NCBI RefSeq assembly: GCF_000336555.1 | Contig: NZ_KB375281.1 | Span: 4,270,155 to 4,334,154 of the forward strand | Reading direction: 5' to 3' | DNA from: Afipia clevelandensis ATCC 49720 | GTDB lineage: Bacteria > Pseudomonadota > Alphaproteobacteria > Rhizobiales > Xanthobacteraceae | DNA: 64,000 nt | In this document: positions 17,325 through 25,980 of the stretch, piece by piece | Layout: the number at the start of each line of letters is the position of its first letter | How positions within the stretch are numbered: the first letter of the stretch is position 1 | Program-made: the position numbers and the translations under genes | Notes under the pieces: model-generated | The model's input: the letters and a program-made list of their open reading frames with translations, nothing else | What the model was told of the DNA's origin: nothing | Databases searched by the model: none

Positions 17325-18002
17325 CTACTTGTCGAAACCGACAAATACGGCCGCTTCCTTGACGGGCTTTCGTTCCGACACCACGGCATTTGCCGGGAAT
17401 GTGTCGTCCGGCCATCCCAGCGCGATACTTTTCATGATGACCTGATCGTCGGCGATGCCGGCATGTTCGCGCACCACCGGGGATTGCATGATGCCCTGAC
17501 TGTTGATCACGGCGCCGAGTCCGCGAGACCATGCGGCGTTGACCAGCGCCGTCACCACGGCGCCGCAGTCGAACGGCGTATCGTCGCTGCCGTCGAGCAC
17601 GCGGTCATAGGTCACGATAACGCAGACGGGCGCATCGAATTGGCGAAAGCCGCGCATGACCCAATCCTGCCGCCGGTCCTTGTCGTCGCGCGCAATTCCC
17701 ATGGCGGAGAACAATTGCTTGGCGACGCCGACCTGCCGGTCGCGGTGCTGGCCCGTGAAAGGCTGGCCGGTGCGGAATTCGCGTGACTGGGGCACGCCCG
17801 CCAGCATTCTTTCCGTATTGCCCGCGCGAATCCGGTCCAGCGGTTCGCCGGTGATGACATAGAAATTCCATGGCTGGGTGTTCATCGACGATGGCGCGCG
17901 CATCGCCAGGCCGATGATTTCCTCAATCAATTTCTGTGGGACCGGATCGGGTTTATAGCCGCGGATACTCCGGCGGCCGAGAATAACGTCGTCAAACAGC
18001 AT
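17325..18002 (-). CDS. Nitroreductase family protein
   Basis: A 225-aa cytosolic FMN-dependent oxidoreductase of the nitroreductase fold, acting on nitroaromatics, quinones or other electron-poor compounds with NAD(P)H. The N-terminus has the family's RRSIRGYKPDPVP and the FMN-binding APSSMNTQPWNFYV. The C-terminal half has GLGAVINSQG and ALGWPDD. Length is normal. It is not close enough to any other gene to suggest a specific substrate. Confidence 0.9.
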   Translation of the reverse strand: MLFDDVILGRRSIRGYKPDPVPQKLIEEIIGLAMRAPSSMNTQPWNFYVITGEPLDRIRAGNTERMLAGVPQSREFRTGQPFTGQHRDRQVGVAKQLFSAMGIARDDKDRRQDWVMRGFRQFDAPVCVIVTYDRVLDGSDDTPFDCGAVVTALVNAAWSRGLGAVINSQGIMQSPVVREHAGIADDQVIMKSIALGWPDDTFPANAVVSERKPVKEAAVFVGFDK

Positions 18003-18086
18003 CAGACTGGGATTCCTGGGAAATGTTCAAACTGGCCTGCATTTTCGCCAGTTACCGGCCTTTGCGCAAGATGGATGGCAGGCGGG

Positions 18087-19001
18087 TTAGCGCGATTGGC
18101 GCGTCGCGCGGGAAGGGCTGGTTTCCGAAAGCTGGCCTGTTTTGGAAATGAGAAGTTTCAGGACCGGAGATTTGTTGGCCTTATGATAGGCAAGAATCAG
18201 ATCGAGTGTGGGCGCTGCTCCCGCCACCGGCCGCATCTTCAGCGATTCCGGCAGGTAGTGTTTGGTATAAGCTGGCAAGAGCATAACACCGCAAGTCGAT
18301 GCGATCATGGATATGGCGTGGACCACATTGTGTACGTCGTATCCCGATTTGATCTCGATACCTGCCCGACTGAAAGACTCCAGGACGACACGGCGCAACG
18401 CTGGTGCCGCCTTTGATGGAAGAAGAAAAGTCTCTTTAGCGATGTCGTCCAGACTGACCGAGGCTTGCGACGCAAACCGGTGATCGCTGGTGCAGACGAC
18501 CGCCAGTGGGTCCGATCGTACCTGCTTGTAATTCAGATCGTCCATGTGCTCTTCCGGGCGAATAAAGGCCGCGTCGAGCCTGCGCCGCATCAAGCTCTTT
18601 GCAAGCACGGGGGAATAATCGCTCGACAGCCGGATTTCGATGCCTGGATACTCTTTTCGGAGGACTCGTTCCGTATTGGGCAACAAGCCGATTTCAACGC
18701 CCGAGATGAATCCAAGCGCGAACGAAGGGTTGGACGACTGAGCTGCGCGCAGGGCTGCTTCCTTTGCGGCCTCTGACTGCACCAGCGCCATCCGCGCATG
18801 TTCCAGAAACGCCTTGCCGGCCGTGGTCAGCTCGATGCCGTGTGGGCCGCGAAGCATCAACTGGACACCGACTTCGTCTTCGAGATCGCGAATCTGCCGG
18901 CTGAGCGATGGCTGGGAGGTGTGCAGCTTCTGCTCCGCCGCCACCGTCAGGCTGCCGGCATCCGCCACTGCAATGAAATAGCGGAGATGACGTAGCTCCA
19001 T
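18087..19001 (-). CDS. LysR-family transcriptional regulator
   Basis: A 304-aa LysR regulator. The winged helix-turn-helix occupies residues 1-60 (MELRHLRYFIAVADAGS, then LHTSQPSLSRQIRDLE), followed by the co-inducer domain. ATG 19001 has GGAGGATAG immediately upstream; ATG 19013 is possible. It is divergent from the exported protein gene at 19162. The 160-bp gap contains the imperfect dyad CATTATAGCGATATG (19067-19081), a candidate binding site. Genes of this branch often control aromatic or small-acid catabolism; the ligand is unknown. Confidence 0.92.
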   Translation of the reverse strand: MELRHLRYFIAVADAGSLTVAAEQKLHTSQPSLSRQIRDLEDEVGVQLMLRGPHGIELTTAGKAFLEHARMALVQSEAAKEAALRAAQSSNPSFALGFISGVEIGLLPNTERVLRKEYPGIEIRLSSDYSPVLAKSLMRRRLDAAFIRPEEHMDDLNYKQVRSDPLAVVCTSDHRFASQASVSLDDIAKETFLLPSKAAPALRRVVLESFSRAGIEIKSGYDVHNVVHAISMIASTCGVMLLPAYTKHYLPESLKMRPVAGAAPTLDLILAYHKANKSPVLKLLISKTGQLSETSPSRATRQSR

Positions 19002-19161
19002 TCTATCCTCCATGCCTCGCAGGCATGGGGCCAACCTACAAAGTCTTTTCCGGTCGGGCCAGCAATCATTATAGCGATATGTCGAAGGTCTGCCTGTAAG
19101 GCAGGGCCAGTTCGTCGGCCGCTCCGGCGGCGAGGGCGTTGATCTGGGCTGGAGCATTCGC

Positions 19162-19830
19162 ATGCGCAAGACATTCGCGGCGCCGATACTTTTCCTGCTG
19201 GCGCTGGCGGCGCCCGGCGTCGTTGCGGCGCAATCTTCCGGTCATCAATCGAAGGCAATTCACATGGAAGCAGACGTGGGCAAGATCAAGGATGCAATGC
19301 TCGGAACCTGGGAGAGCATTGCTCCGGAAGTGCGGCCGAGCAAGAATGCGGATGGTGGGCTCAAACCGTTCTATCTCACACGCAAATTCAAATATCTGCC
19401 GGCGGACCGGTTTGAACTCGAGATCGTCAACTCGGCGGACTCTTATGGCGCCGTTCCGCTGGCGCGGATCAGGATCGGCGGACATATGCTATGGCGAGGT
19501 CCCCATCCGATCGCTCCGGGAGCGCAGAAGGTCGATTTTGTCGCCGATGAGAGCTACGAGGTCACTCCGCTCGTTCAGGGTTTTGCGGATGTGCTCAACA
19601 AGGTGGCGTCCGCCGGGTACAATGCCTGGGCCGTCAATGTGCCGCAAAGCGTCTTCGGAAAGACATTCGTTCCGTTTGCGTTGAAGGAGGGAACGAATTT
19701 CATGGAATACGATCTGGTCTATCTTCGCGGAGACCTGCTGTTCTGGGGCGCTCGCAATGTCGACGGCCGAGGTTTCGACACAGAGCAGAATCGTCCGACG
19801 AACCTGCAGATCCCGATGGTCAGGAAATAG
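19162..19830 (+). CDS. Exported protein of unknown function
   Basis: A 222-aa protein with a Sec signal peptide (MRKTFAAPILFLLALAAPGV, cleavage near VAAQS). The mature part starts with a GTWESIAPEVRP stretch and carries PLARIRIGGHMLWRGPHP and GAQKVDFVADES, a pattern that reminds me of the APCDD1-type beta domain, but this is only a resemblance. A GGAG ribosome binding site precedes the ATG. It is divergent from the LysR gene and 33 nt before an SDR gene, so the regulator may control both. Confidence 0.75.
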   Translation: MRKTFAAPILFLLALAAPGVVAAQSSGHQSKAIHMEADVGKIKDAMLGTWESIAPEVRPSKNADGGLKPFYLTRKFKYLPADRFELEIVNSADSYGAVPLARIRIGGHMLWRGPHPIAPGAQKVDFVADESYEVTPLVQGFADVLNKVASAGYNAWAVNVPQSVFGKTFVPFALKEGTNFMEYDLVYLRGDLLFWGARNVDGRGFDTEQNRPTNLQIPMVRK

Positions 19831-19863
19831 TTCCGAATTTGTGTATCGCTGATTGATTCTTCC

Positions 19864-20775
19864 ATGACTGGTTCGACATCGGCTGAAATCCCGTCGCAAC
19901 TTGGCAAGACTGCGGTCGTCACCGGCGCCACAGGCGGTCTCGGTTACGAGATCGCGCTCGCTCTGGCCAACGCCGGCTTGGACGTCATTCTCACGGGGCG
20001 CGACGATGAGAAGGGCCGGGCGGCGATCGAGCGGATTGCCAGTGCTGTCCCCGGTGCAAAGGTGAGTTACCAGCATCTCGATCTGGCGAGTCTCGCATCG
20101 GTTGCCGGCTTCGCCGAGCGGGTGGCGTCACGAGGTTCGCTTGATTTGCTGGTCAACAATGCCGGAGTCATGGCGCTGCCCCGGCGTCAAACGACCGAGG
20201 ACGGCTTTGAAATGCAATTTGGAACCAACCATCTGGGTCATTTTGCGCTCACCGCCCGGTTGTTGCCGTTGCTGCGCGGCGCGCCTGCGCCACGGGTTGT
20301 CAGCGTCAGCAGCCTGGCGCATCGAACCGGGTTCCTGGATTTCGGGGACCTTCAGGGCGAACGGATGTACCTGCCGTGGAAGGCATATGGGCAATCGAAG
20401 CTCGCAACCTTGATGTTCGCGTTTGAACTGCAACGGCGCAGCGATGCCGCAGGCTGGGGTCTAACCAGTTGCGCCGCCCATCCCGGGTTTTCACGAACCA
20501 ACCTGTTCGCGCGCGGCCCGGGTGGCTTGATCTCCATGGCGACCGATCTTGTGGCTCCCGTCCTCGGTCAATCTGCGGCCGATGGTGCCCGGCCGATCCT
20601 GTTCGCCGCGACCAGTCCGGACGTAAAGCCGGGCGGTTACTACGGTCCCGGCGGATTCGGCGAATTGCGGGGACCTCCCGCCCGCGCCGTCGTCATGCCT
20701 CAGGCGCGCGACGCTGCCGCAGCGGCGCGACTTTGGGACGTCTCCGAGAAATTGACGGATCTGCCGCTGCGATAG
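19864..20775 (+). CDS. Short-chain dehydrogenase/reductase
   Basis: A 303-aa NAD(P)-dependent oxidoreductase of the extended-classical SDR type close to retinol-dehydrogenase-like proteins. The nucleotide motif TGATGGLG is near residue 20, the NNAG motif near residue 98, and the catalytic pair as YGQSK with an upstream VSSLAHR serine. The substrate is likely a hydrophobic alcohol or ketone; this cannot be refined. It follows the exported protein by 33 nt on the same strand. Confidence 0.88.
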   Translation: MTGSTSAEIPSQLGKTAVVTGATGGLGYEIALALANAGLDVILTGRDDEKGRAAIERIASAVPGAKVSYQHLDLASLASVAGFAERVASRGSLDLLVNNAGVMALPRRQTTEDGFEMQFGTNHLGHFALTARLLPLLRGAPAPRVVSVSSLAHRTGFLDFGDLQGERMYLPWKAYGQSKLATLMFAFELQRRSDAAGWGLTSCAAHPGFSRTNLFARGPGGLISMATDLVAPVLGQSAADGARPILFAATSPDVKPGGYYGPGGFGELRGPPARAVVMPQARDAAAAARLWDVSEKLTDLPLR

Positions 20776-20871
20776 ATGCATTCATCGCACGGATGTCACG
20801 GAGAATAATCAGTCAGGTCGCGACACGATCGCGATCCTCGTCAAGATCGCCGCTGTATGGACGGGGCGGAG

Positions 20872-22191
20872 CTATCTCTTCGTCACCCGCGCGAGAAATT
20901 CCACCAACGCCTGACGGTCTTTGTCCGAGCCGATGATCTGTTCGGGCATTTTGGTGCCGGGCGTATAGGCCGCGGGTCCGATTTCAAAAAGCCGGGATAC
21001 GGTCTCGGGTGTCCAGACGATATCGAGCTTCTTCAGCGGCTCCGAGAAATTGTAACCCGGCAAGGTTGCAATTCGTCGCCCAAAAATTCCTGACAATGTC
21101 GGGCCGGCCTTGTTGCCTTGATCCGGCGCAAGCGTGTGGCAGGCGATGCACGCACGGAAAACCTCGGCGCCGCGGTCGCCCGCATAGGCCGCGAGCGGAT
21201 CGTTGGGGCTTTCCTGGATGGCGGCTCCGATCGGCTCACCCGTGCGGACATTCCAGCGCCGGATCATGCTGTCGGCGCCGCCGGTGATAAGTGTGCCATT
21301 GTCCGGCATGAACGCGACCGACCACACCGGAAGTCCGGGTCCAACCAGCCGGCGCACCAGCGTCCGCGCCTTGCGGTCGATGATCGCGACGGATCCCCTG
21401 ACGTCCGCCGCGGCAAGCAGCGCATCGTCCCGGGAGAGTGCCATCGCAATCACCGGGATTGAACCGGCGGCAACCTCGCCGCGAGATTTGCCCGAACTGT
21501 CGAGAAAGTAGATTTTCCCGTCAGCGCCGGCGGTGGCGATCTCGCCGTCGCTGGATACGGCGACAGAATTTAGCGGTGAAGGCAGTGTGACAATGGCTGG
21601 CGAGGTTGATCTGTCGAGCGGCCAGATGCGAACCGTCAGGTCATAGCTGGCGCTGATCAGGAACTTGCCGTCTGCGCTGAAAGTCACGCCGTTGACGTTC
21701 TGGGTGTGGCCCTCGAGCACACGCGGCGCGCCGCCGGCGAGCGGCCACAGCCGCACGGTATGATCCCATGATGCCGACGCAAGCGTTGCGCCGTCCGGCG
21801 AGAGCGCCAGCGCCACAATCGGCGCGGTGTGACCTTCAAGGACACTGTCAGGTTGCTGTTTGCCCGGAGTCCAGATCGCGATGCGTCCATCGGCGCCCGC
21901 CGTTGCGGCGCGTCCATCGGCGAGCAGGGCGGTGGCGTTGACGGCGTCGGCATGGAATCGCAGAACCTGCTCGGCGGCATCGCGGCCAAGCGACCAGCGG
22001 ATTGCGCTGCCGTCGAAACTTCCCGATAGCAGCGTCTGTCCGTCCGGAGATACAGCCAGTGCGCGAACCGGCCCGCCGTGTCCGCGCAACTGGGCAAGAG
22101 CAGGCGGCACGTAAAGCATGGCTACAACCGCGCCGGCAACGAGCGGCAGGCGGATTCGAGTTGCTAGGCCGTGACGGGCAACGTCTCGCAC
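20872..22191 (-). CDS. WD40 beta-propeller fused to a cytochrome c domain
   Basis: A 439-aa exported chimera starting at GTG with AGGGAA upstream. Residues about 10-33 form a signal peptide ending in PPALAQL. Residues about 35-320 hold WD40-type repeats (recurring GHTAPIVALALSPDG, ASASWDHTVRLW, TGGADSMIRRWN). The last 100 residues are a class I cytochrome c with CIACHTLAPDQ and the distal methionine in PGTKMPEQ. It would sit in the periplasm. Such fusions occur in Rhizobiales but have no settled function; electron carriage tied to a protein-binding platform is the obvious guess. Confidence 0.88.
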   Translation of the reverse strand: MRDVARHGLATRIRLPLVAGAVVAMLYVPPALAQLRGHGGPVRALAVSPDGQTLLSGSFDGSAIRWSLGRDAAEQVLRFHADAVNATALLADGRAATAGADGRIAIWTPGKQQPDSVLEGHTAPIVALALSPDGATLASASWDHTVRLWPLAGGAPRVLEGHTQNVNGVTFSADGKFLISASYDLTVRIWPLDRSTSPAIVTLPSPLNSVAVSSDGEIATAGADGKIYFLDSSGKSRGEVAAGSIPVIAMALSRDDALLAAADVRGSVAIIDRKARTLVRRLVGPGLPVWSVAFMPDNGTLITGGADSMIRRWNVRTGEPIGAAIQESPNDPLAAYAGDRGAEVFRACIACHTLAPDQGNKAGPTLSGIFGRRIATLPGYNFSEPLKKLDIVWTPETVSRLFEIGPAAYTPGTKMPEQIIGSDKDRQALVEFLARVTKR

Positions 22192-22230
22192 AAAGGGTTC
22201 CCTGGACTGCGATCTCTTGAAGGCTGAACC

Positions 22231-22258
22231 TATCGAAGCACGAAAACCAGTTTCGATA
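22231..22258. promoter_or_regulatory. Inverted repeat upstream of the WD40-cytochrome c gene
   Basis: TATCGAA (22231-22237) and TTCGATA (22252-22258) form a perfect 7-bp dyad with a 14-bp spacer, 40-67 bp before the GTG start at 22191. It could be an operator for the WD40-cytochrome c gene or a weak terminator of the regulator gene that ends at 22288. Confidence 0.35.
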
Positions 22259-22287
22259 AACGTCAGCAGGGAAAGGAGGTTCAGTCG

Positions 22288-23181
22288 TCAGGCGAAATAG
22301 CGGATTTGTCCCGCAGGCGCTGTGTCGTAGCCTGTGAGGTCATTCGCGCGCTGCTGAAGTGACGGCTGCGAGATGAAGCGGGTCAGCGCCTGCAGCGACG
22401 GCTTGAAGTAAGAGCGCTGGCGCATCAACAGATCGAAGTTTTCCCAGAGCAGGGGAACGAAGTCGAGACCTGCGGCCTTTGCCGCCGCGCGCGTCGCAAT
22501 GCCGCAATCGGCCTTGCCGGTGCGAACCGCCGTGGCGAGATCGGGCCCAGTGAGGCAGGGTTGATCGAGCCGCCGCAGATCCTTCAGCGTGGCATTGTTC
22601 CGTTTCAGAAGCACATCGAGCAGCATCTGCGCGCCTGCGCCCGGCTGCCGTACAGCCATCGTGACGCCGGATGCAACAACATCGGCGATGCTTGCCAGGT
22701 TTTTGGGATTTTCCGGTTGCAGCAGAAGACCCTGCTCGCGCCGGACGAATCCCACCAGTACGGCATCATGCAAACCGGCCATTGCGCGCACCGCCGTGAC
22801 ATTGGCGTCGTCGCCGGCATCTTTCGCGTCGTCATCGGAGTGGAAGTGGATCGCTGCCGCGATCGCTTCGCCACGCAGTACACGGCCAACGCCGCTTTCC
22901 GTTCCTTCAACAAGGGTCGCAAGGCCCGAGCGGGACTCGCGCAGGCACCATTCCAGCAAAGCATCCTGACTTCCGCCGACGATCAAGGGAACGTCCGCAT
23001 GCGCCATGCCGGCCGGTCGCATCAATCCCGCAAGAACCCATCGGTCAAGCTCATCTCGGGGAAAGAGCCATTTGCCGGTGACCTTGGTGCAAGGGATCGC
23101 GCCGTCCGCCACCAGCTCGTAGAGCTTGCGCTCTCCGAGACGCAGGTATTCCGATGCCTCGCTCGTAGTTAGAAGCTCCAT
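22288..23181 (-). CDS. HTH regulator with periplasmic-binding-protein-like anion sensor domain
   Basis: A 297-aa cytosolic protein. Residues 1-55 are an excisionase/MerR-type helix-turn-helix (TTSEASEYLRLGERKLYEL, then GKWLFPRDELDRW). Residues about 65-297 are a binding-protein-like domain of the COG1910 type, used as a molybdate or tungstate sensor in related proteins. ATG 23181 begins the HTH; the longer frame to 23421 runs through the tup promoter and is unlikely. It is divergent from tupBCA, so it is most likely the oxyanion-responsive regulator of that operon. Its sensor domain resembles the C-terminal domain of the MoeA fusion at 27110. Confidence 0.85.
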   Translation of the reverse strand: MELLTTSEASEYLRLGERKLYELVADGAIPCTKVTGKWLFPRDELDRWVLAGLMRPAGMAHADVPLIVGGSQDALLEWCLRESRSGLATLVEGTESGVGRVLRGEAIAAAIHFHSDDDAKDAGDDANVTAVRAMAGLHDAVLVGFVRREQGLLLQPENPKNLASIADVVASGVTMAVRQPGAGAQMLLDVLLKRNNATLKDLRRLDQPCLTGPDLATAVRTGKADCGIATRAAAKAAGLDFVPLLWENFDLLMRQRSYFKPSLQALTRFISQPSLQQRANDLTGYDTAPAGQIRYFA

Positions 23182-23246
23182 CCTGCATTTGTATGCATAT
23201 TCCTGTTCTTTTTCAAATGATTGACATGCCGGAAAAATATGCAGGA
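23181..23246. promoter_or_regulatory. Divergent promoter region with nested inverted repeats, candidate tup operator
   Basis: Two inverted repeats span the gap between the regulator and tupB: TGCATATT (23194-23201) with AATATGCA (23236-23243), and TCCTGCAT (23181-23188) with ATGCAGGA (23239-23246). The palindrome TATGCATA (23192-23199) lies within the left arm. A TTGACA -35-like hexamer is at 23221. This is where the neighbouring HTH/anion-sensor protein would be expected to act. Confidence 0.5.
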
Positions 23247-23268
23247 CAAAGCATGTCGGAGGAAAATC

Positions 23269-23961
23269 ATGCTGGACGGGCTGAGTGCCTGGCAATTGAT
23301 CGCGGGTGGCGACGCAGCCCTGTTTGCCATCGTGAAATTGTCGCTGGCTGTCAGCCTTTCCGCGGTCGCACTTGCGGCCCTTGTCGGTCTGCCGCTTGGC
23401 GCATGGCTGGCGCTGACGCACTTCCCCGGGCGAGACGCGGTTGTCGTGCTTGTCAACGCATTCATGGGGTTGCCGCCGGTCGTGGTCGGTCTTGCGGTTT
23501 ACCTTTTACTGTCGCGTTCCGGACCGCTCGGCGATCTCGGCGTCCTGTTCACGCCGACGGCAATGGTCATCGCGCAAGCCGTCCTGATCATGCCGATCAT
23601 CGCTGCCCTGACGCGCCAGACCATTGACGATCTCTGGACCGAATACCGCGACGAGCTTTCGGCGATGGATGTCGGTCCGCTCGGTCGGATCACGACACTC
23701 TTATGGGATGCGCGGTTCAGCCTGCTGACGGCGCTCCTTGCGGGATTTGGGCGGGCGGCTGCGGAGGTCGGCGCCGTGATGATCGTCGGCGGCAACATCG
23801 ACGGCTTCACCCGCACCATGACCACAGCGATTGCGCTCGAGACGTCGAAGGGCAACCTGCCGCTTGCGCTCGGTCTGGGAATGGTCCTGGTGGTTATCGT
23901 TCTTGCGATCAACGCCGCGGCGTGGGGTGCGCGAGTCTGGTCCGAACGGCAGGCGGGATGA
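23269..23961 (+). CDS. tupB: Tungstate ABC transporter permease
   Basis: A 230-aa inner-membrane permease of the Tup/Mod/Cys type. Hydrophobic helices alternate with the ATPase-contact loop around YRDELSAMDVGPLGR, and FGRAAAEVGAVMIVGGNIDG is characteristic of TupB. ATG 23269 has TCGGAGGA upstream; the frame extends to 23221 without support. It overlaps tupC by four bases. The family imports tungstate with very high affinity. Confidence 0.9.
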   Translation: MLDGLSAWQLIAGGDAALFAIVKLSLAVSLSAVALAALVGLPLGAWLALTHFPGRDAVVVLVNAFMGLPPVVVGLAVYLLLSRSGPLGDLGVLFTPTAMVIAQAVLIMPIIAALTRQTIDDLWTEYRDELSAMDVGPLGRITTLLWDARFSLLTALLAGFGRAAAEVGAVMIVGGNIDGFTRTMTTAIALETSKGNLPLALGLGMVLVVIVLAINAAAWGARVWSERQAG

Positions 23962-24686
23962 CCATGCGCGCGCCGGTGACCGATCTTCCTGTCATGTGCG
24001 ATCGCGTCACGGTTCGCTCCGGAGCGACGACGATCCTCGATCGTCTCAGCCTCACCCTGACTTCCGGCTCACCTACATTTGTGATTGGTCCGAACGGCGC
24101 GGGCAAGAGCACCCTGCTGCGCCTGTGCATGGGATTGATCGAACCCAGTGAAGGACGCATCACCTGGGGAGGCCGCGCCGACACCAAACCGGACCGCCGC
24201 GCGTTCGTGTTCCAGCGGCCGGTGATGCTGCGCCGGACCGCGGCGGCCAATGTCGCATATGGATTGACCCACGCGAATTATCCGCGCGAGAAACTGGCTA
24301 CGCGCACCGCTGAACTGCTCGAGCGGGTGGGGCTCTTGGACCTGGCGATGCGTCCTGCACGCCGTCTTTCCGGAGGCGAGCAGCAGCGTCTCGCTCTGGC
24401 CCGCGCTTTGGCCCGCGACCCCGAACTGCTGCTGCTCGACGAGCCGACAGCGAGTCTCGATCCCGCCGCCACGCGCAGCGTCGAGGAGATCGTCCGTCAG
24501 GCCGCGCAGTCGGGCATCAAGATCGTCATGGCCTCACACGATCTGGGCCAGGTGCGGCGGCTCGCGGGAGAGGTCGTATTCATGGTGCGCGGCACGGTAC
24601 GCGAACATTCGCCCACTGAGGATTTTCTGAAAACCCCATCCACGCCGGAGGCCGCGGCCTTCGTGCGCGGCGATCTTGTCGTCTGA
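23958..24686 (+). CDS. tupC: Tungstate ABC transporter ATP-binding protein
   Basis: A 242-aa ATPase that energises TupB. Walker A is GPNGAGKST, the signature LSGGEQQRLALARALA, and Walker B LLLLDEPTASLDP. The start ATG overlaps the tupB stop (ATGA). No regulatory TOBE-like extension, as found in ModC, is present; the protein ends soon after the H-loop (MASHDLGQVRRLAGE). This fits TupC rather than ModC. Confidence 0.9.
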   Translation: MTMRAPVTDLPVMCDRVTVRSGATTILDRLSLTLTSGSPTFVIGPNGAGKSTLLRLCMGLIEPSEGRITWGGRADTKPDRRAFVFQRPVMLRRTAAANVAYGLTHANYPREKLATRTAELLERVGLLDLAMRPARRLSGGEQQRLALARALARDPELLLLDEPTASLDPAATRSVEEIVRQAAQSGIKIVMASHDLGQVRRLAGEVVFMVRGTVREHSPTEDFLKTPSTPEAAAFVRGDLVV

Positions 24687-24706
24687 ACTCTGAAAAGGAA
24701 TACATC

Positions 24707-25540
24707 ATGCAGCGCCGATATGCTTCGCTTGCTCTTGCACTGTCATTGTTGGCGGCGTTCGCCGCGCCGGCTTCCGCGCAGGACAAATCAATCGTGGTTG
24801 CTTCGACCACCTCCACACAGGACTCTGGCCTGTTCGGCCACATCCTGCCTCTGTTCAAGGCCAAAACCGGAATCGAAGTGAAGGTGATCGCGCAAGGAAC
24901 GGGACAGGCCCTCGATACCGCGCGCCGTGGTGACGCTGATGTCGTTTTCGTTCACGCGAAAGCGCAGGAGGAAAAATTCGTCGCCGAAGGCCATGGCGTG
25001 AAGCGGTTCGACGTCATGTACAATGATTTCGTCTTGATCGGACCTAAAAGCGATCCCGCTGGCGTCAACGGATCGAAGGATATTGTCGCGGCGCTGAAAA
25101 CCATTCAGGCAAAAGCGGTGCCGTTCGTGTCGCGCGGTGACAAGTCCGGCACGCATTCAGCAGAACTCGCACTTTGGAAACAGGCAGGTGTCGATATCGC
25201 GGCGGCGAAAGGGCCGTGGTATCGCGAGATCGGGCAGGGAATGGGGGCGGCGCTGAATACGGCGGGCGCGATGAATGCCTATGTCGTTTCCGACCGCGGC
25301 ACATGGCTCTCGTTCAAGAACCCGGGCGATCTCGTGATCGCCGTTGAAGGCGACAAGCGGTTGTTCAACCAGTATGGGGTCATTCTGGTCAATCCGGAGA
25401 AGCATCCGGCGGTGAAGAAAGAACTCGGCCAGAGCTTCATCGACTGGTTGACATCACCCGAGGGGCAGGGCGCCATCGCTGCCTACAAGGTCAATGGCAA
25501 GCAACTGTTCTTCCCGAACGCCGAGAAGAAAGCGTCCTGA
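24707..25540 (+). CDS. tupA: Tungstate-binding periplasmic protein
   Basis: A 277-aa exported binding protein with a Sec signal peptide (cleavage near PASAQD). The mature start IVVASTTSTQDSGLF contains TTSTQDSG, the hallmark of TupA that supplies threonine and serine ligands to tungstate. Other binding-loop motifs are SRGDKSGTH and VVSDRGTW. An AAAGGA ribosome binding site lies before the ATG. Selectivity for tungstate over molybdate is known for the family; here it is inferred from the motif. Confidence 0.92.
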   Translation: MQRRYASLALALSLLAAFAAPASAQDKSIVVASTTSTQDSGLFGHILPLFKAKTGIEVKVIAQGTGQALDTARRGDADVVFVHAKAQEEKFVAEGHGVKRFDVMYNDFVLIGPKSDPAGVNGSKDIVAALKTIQAKAVPFVSRGDKSGTHSAELALWKQAGVDIAAAKGPWYREIGQGMGAALNTAGAMNAYVVSDRGTWLSFKNPGDLVIAVEGDKRLFNQYGVILVNPEKHPAVKKELGQSFIDWLTSPEGQGAIAAYKVNGKQLFFPNAEKKAS

Positions 25541-25552
25541 AGCATATGGGAT

Positions 25553-25566
25553 GCCCCGGTTGGGGC
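25553..25566. terminator. Short GC hairpin between convergent genes
   Basis: GCCCC (25553-25557), loop GGTT, GGGGC (25562-25566), followed by the pyrimidine-rich TGTCCTATTTCTTC. It lies just after tupA and just before the end of the convergent small gene, so it may terminate the tup operon. Confidence 0.4.
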
Positions 25567-25570
25567 TGTC

Positions 25571-25861
25571 CTATTTCTTCTGTTCGGGCGGGCAATCCGG
25601 CCGCACCTCCATCGGCTTGCCGTCGCTCTGCACCGTGGGAGCGGCGGAATCGGCATGTCCGCCGGCGGACGGCAGGATCGCGCTCTTTTCGATCCCCGTT
25701 GAAGTTCCCGTGGTGTTTCTGGCATGGTCGGAGGATGCGGCTGATGACGGCGTGTTACAACTCGTCTCAGCCTTGTCACTCTTTGACGTTGGAGTTTGCG
25801 CGAGCAATGGTGTCGCAACGAACAGTCCCGCACAAACGGCTGCGATAAGTTGAGAACGCAT
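25571..25861 (-). CDS. Small exported hypothetical protein
   Basis: A 96-aa protein with a signal peptide (MRSQLIAAVCAGLFVATPLLAQ). The mature part is Ser-, Thr- and Ala-rich, disordered-looking, and ends in PDCPPEQKK with few conserved features. ATG 25861 has a GGGAGG ribosome binding site 7 nt upstream. It is convergent with tupA and divergent from the MoeA-like gene. No family is recognised. Confidence 0.6.
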   Translation of the reverse strand: MRSQLIAAVCAGLFVATPLLAQTPTSKSDKAETSCNTPSSAASSDHARNTTGTSTGIEKSAILPSAGGHADSAAPTVQSDGKPMEVRPDCPPEQKK

Positions 25862-25980
25862 GTCGGCCTCCCGGCAATAAAACGACGAATGAAATCTCCT
25901 CCTCAATGTCCCATGACTGAGATCGTTCCCTGCCGCAAAGCAGCATCCTGCGCTGCGACGGGGCTTCATCGGGCGTCAAA

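Noticed and set aside
24707-25540. Molybdate-binding protein ModA
   Set aside because: The TTSTQDSG motif and the absence of a TOBE-type extension in the ATPase point to the tungstate (Tup) family instead.
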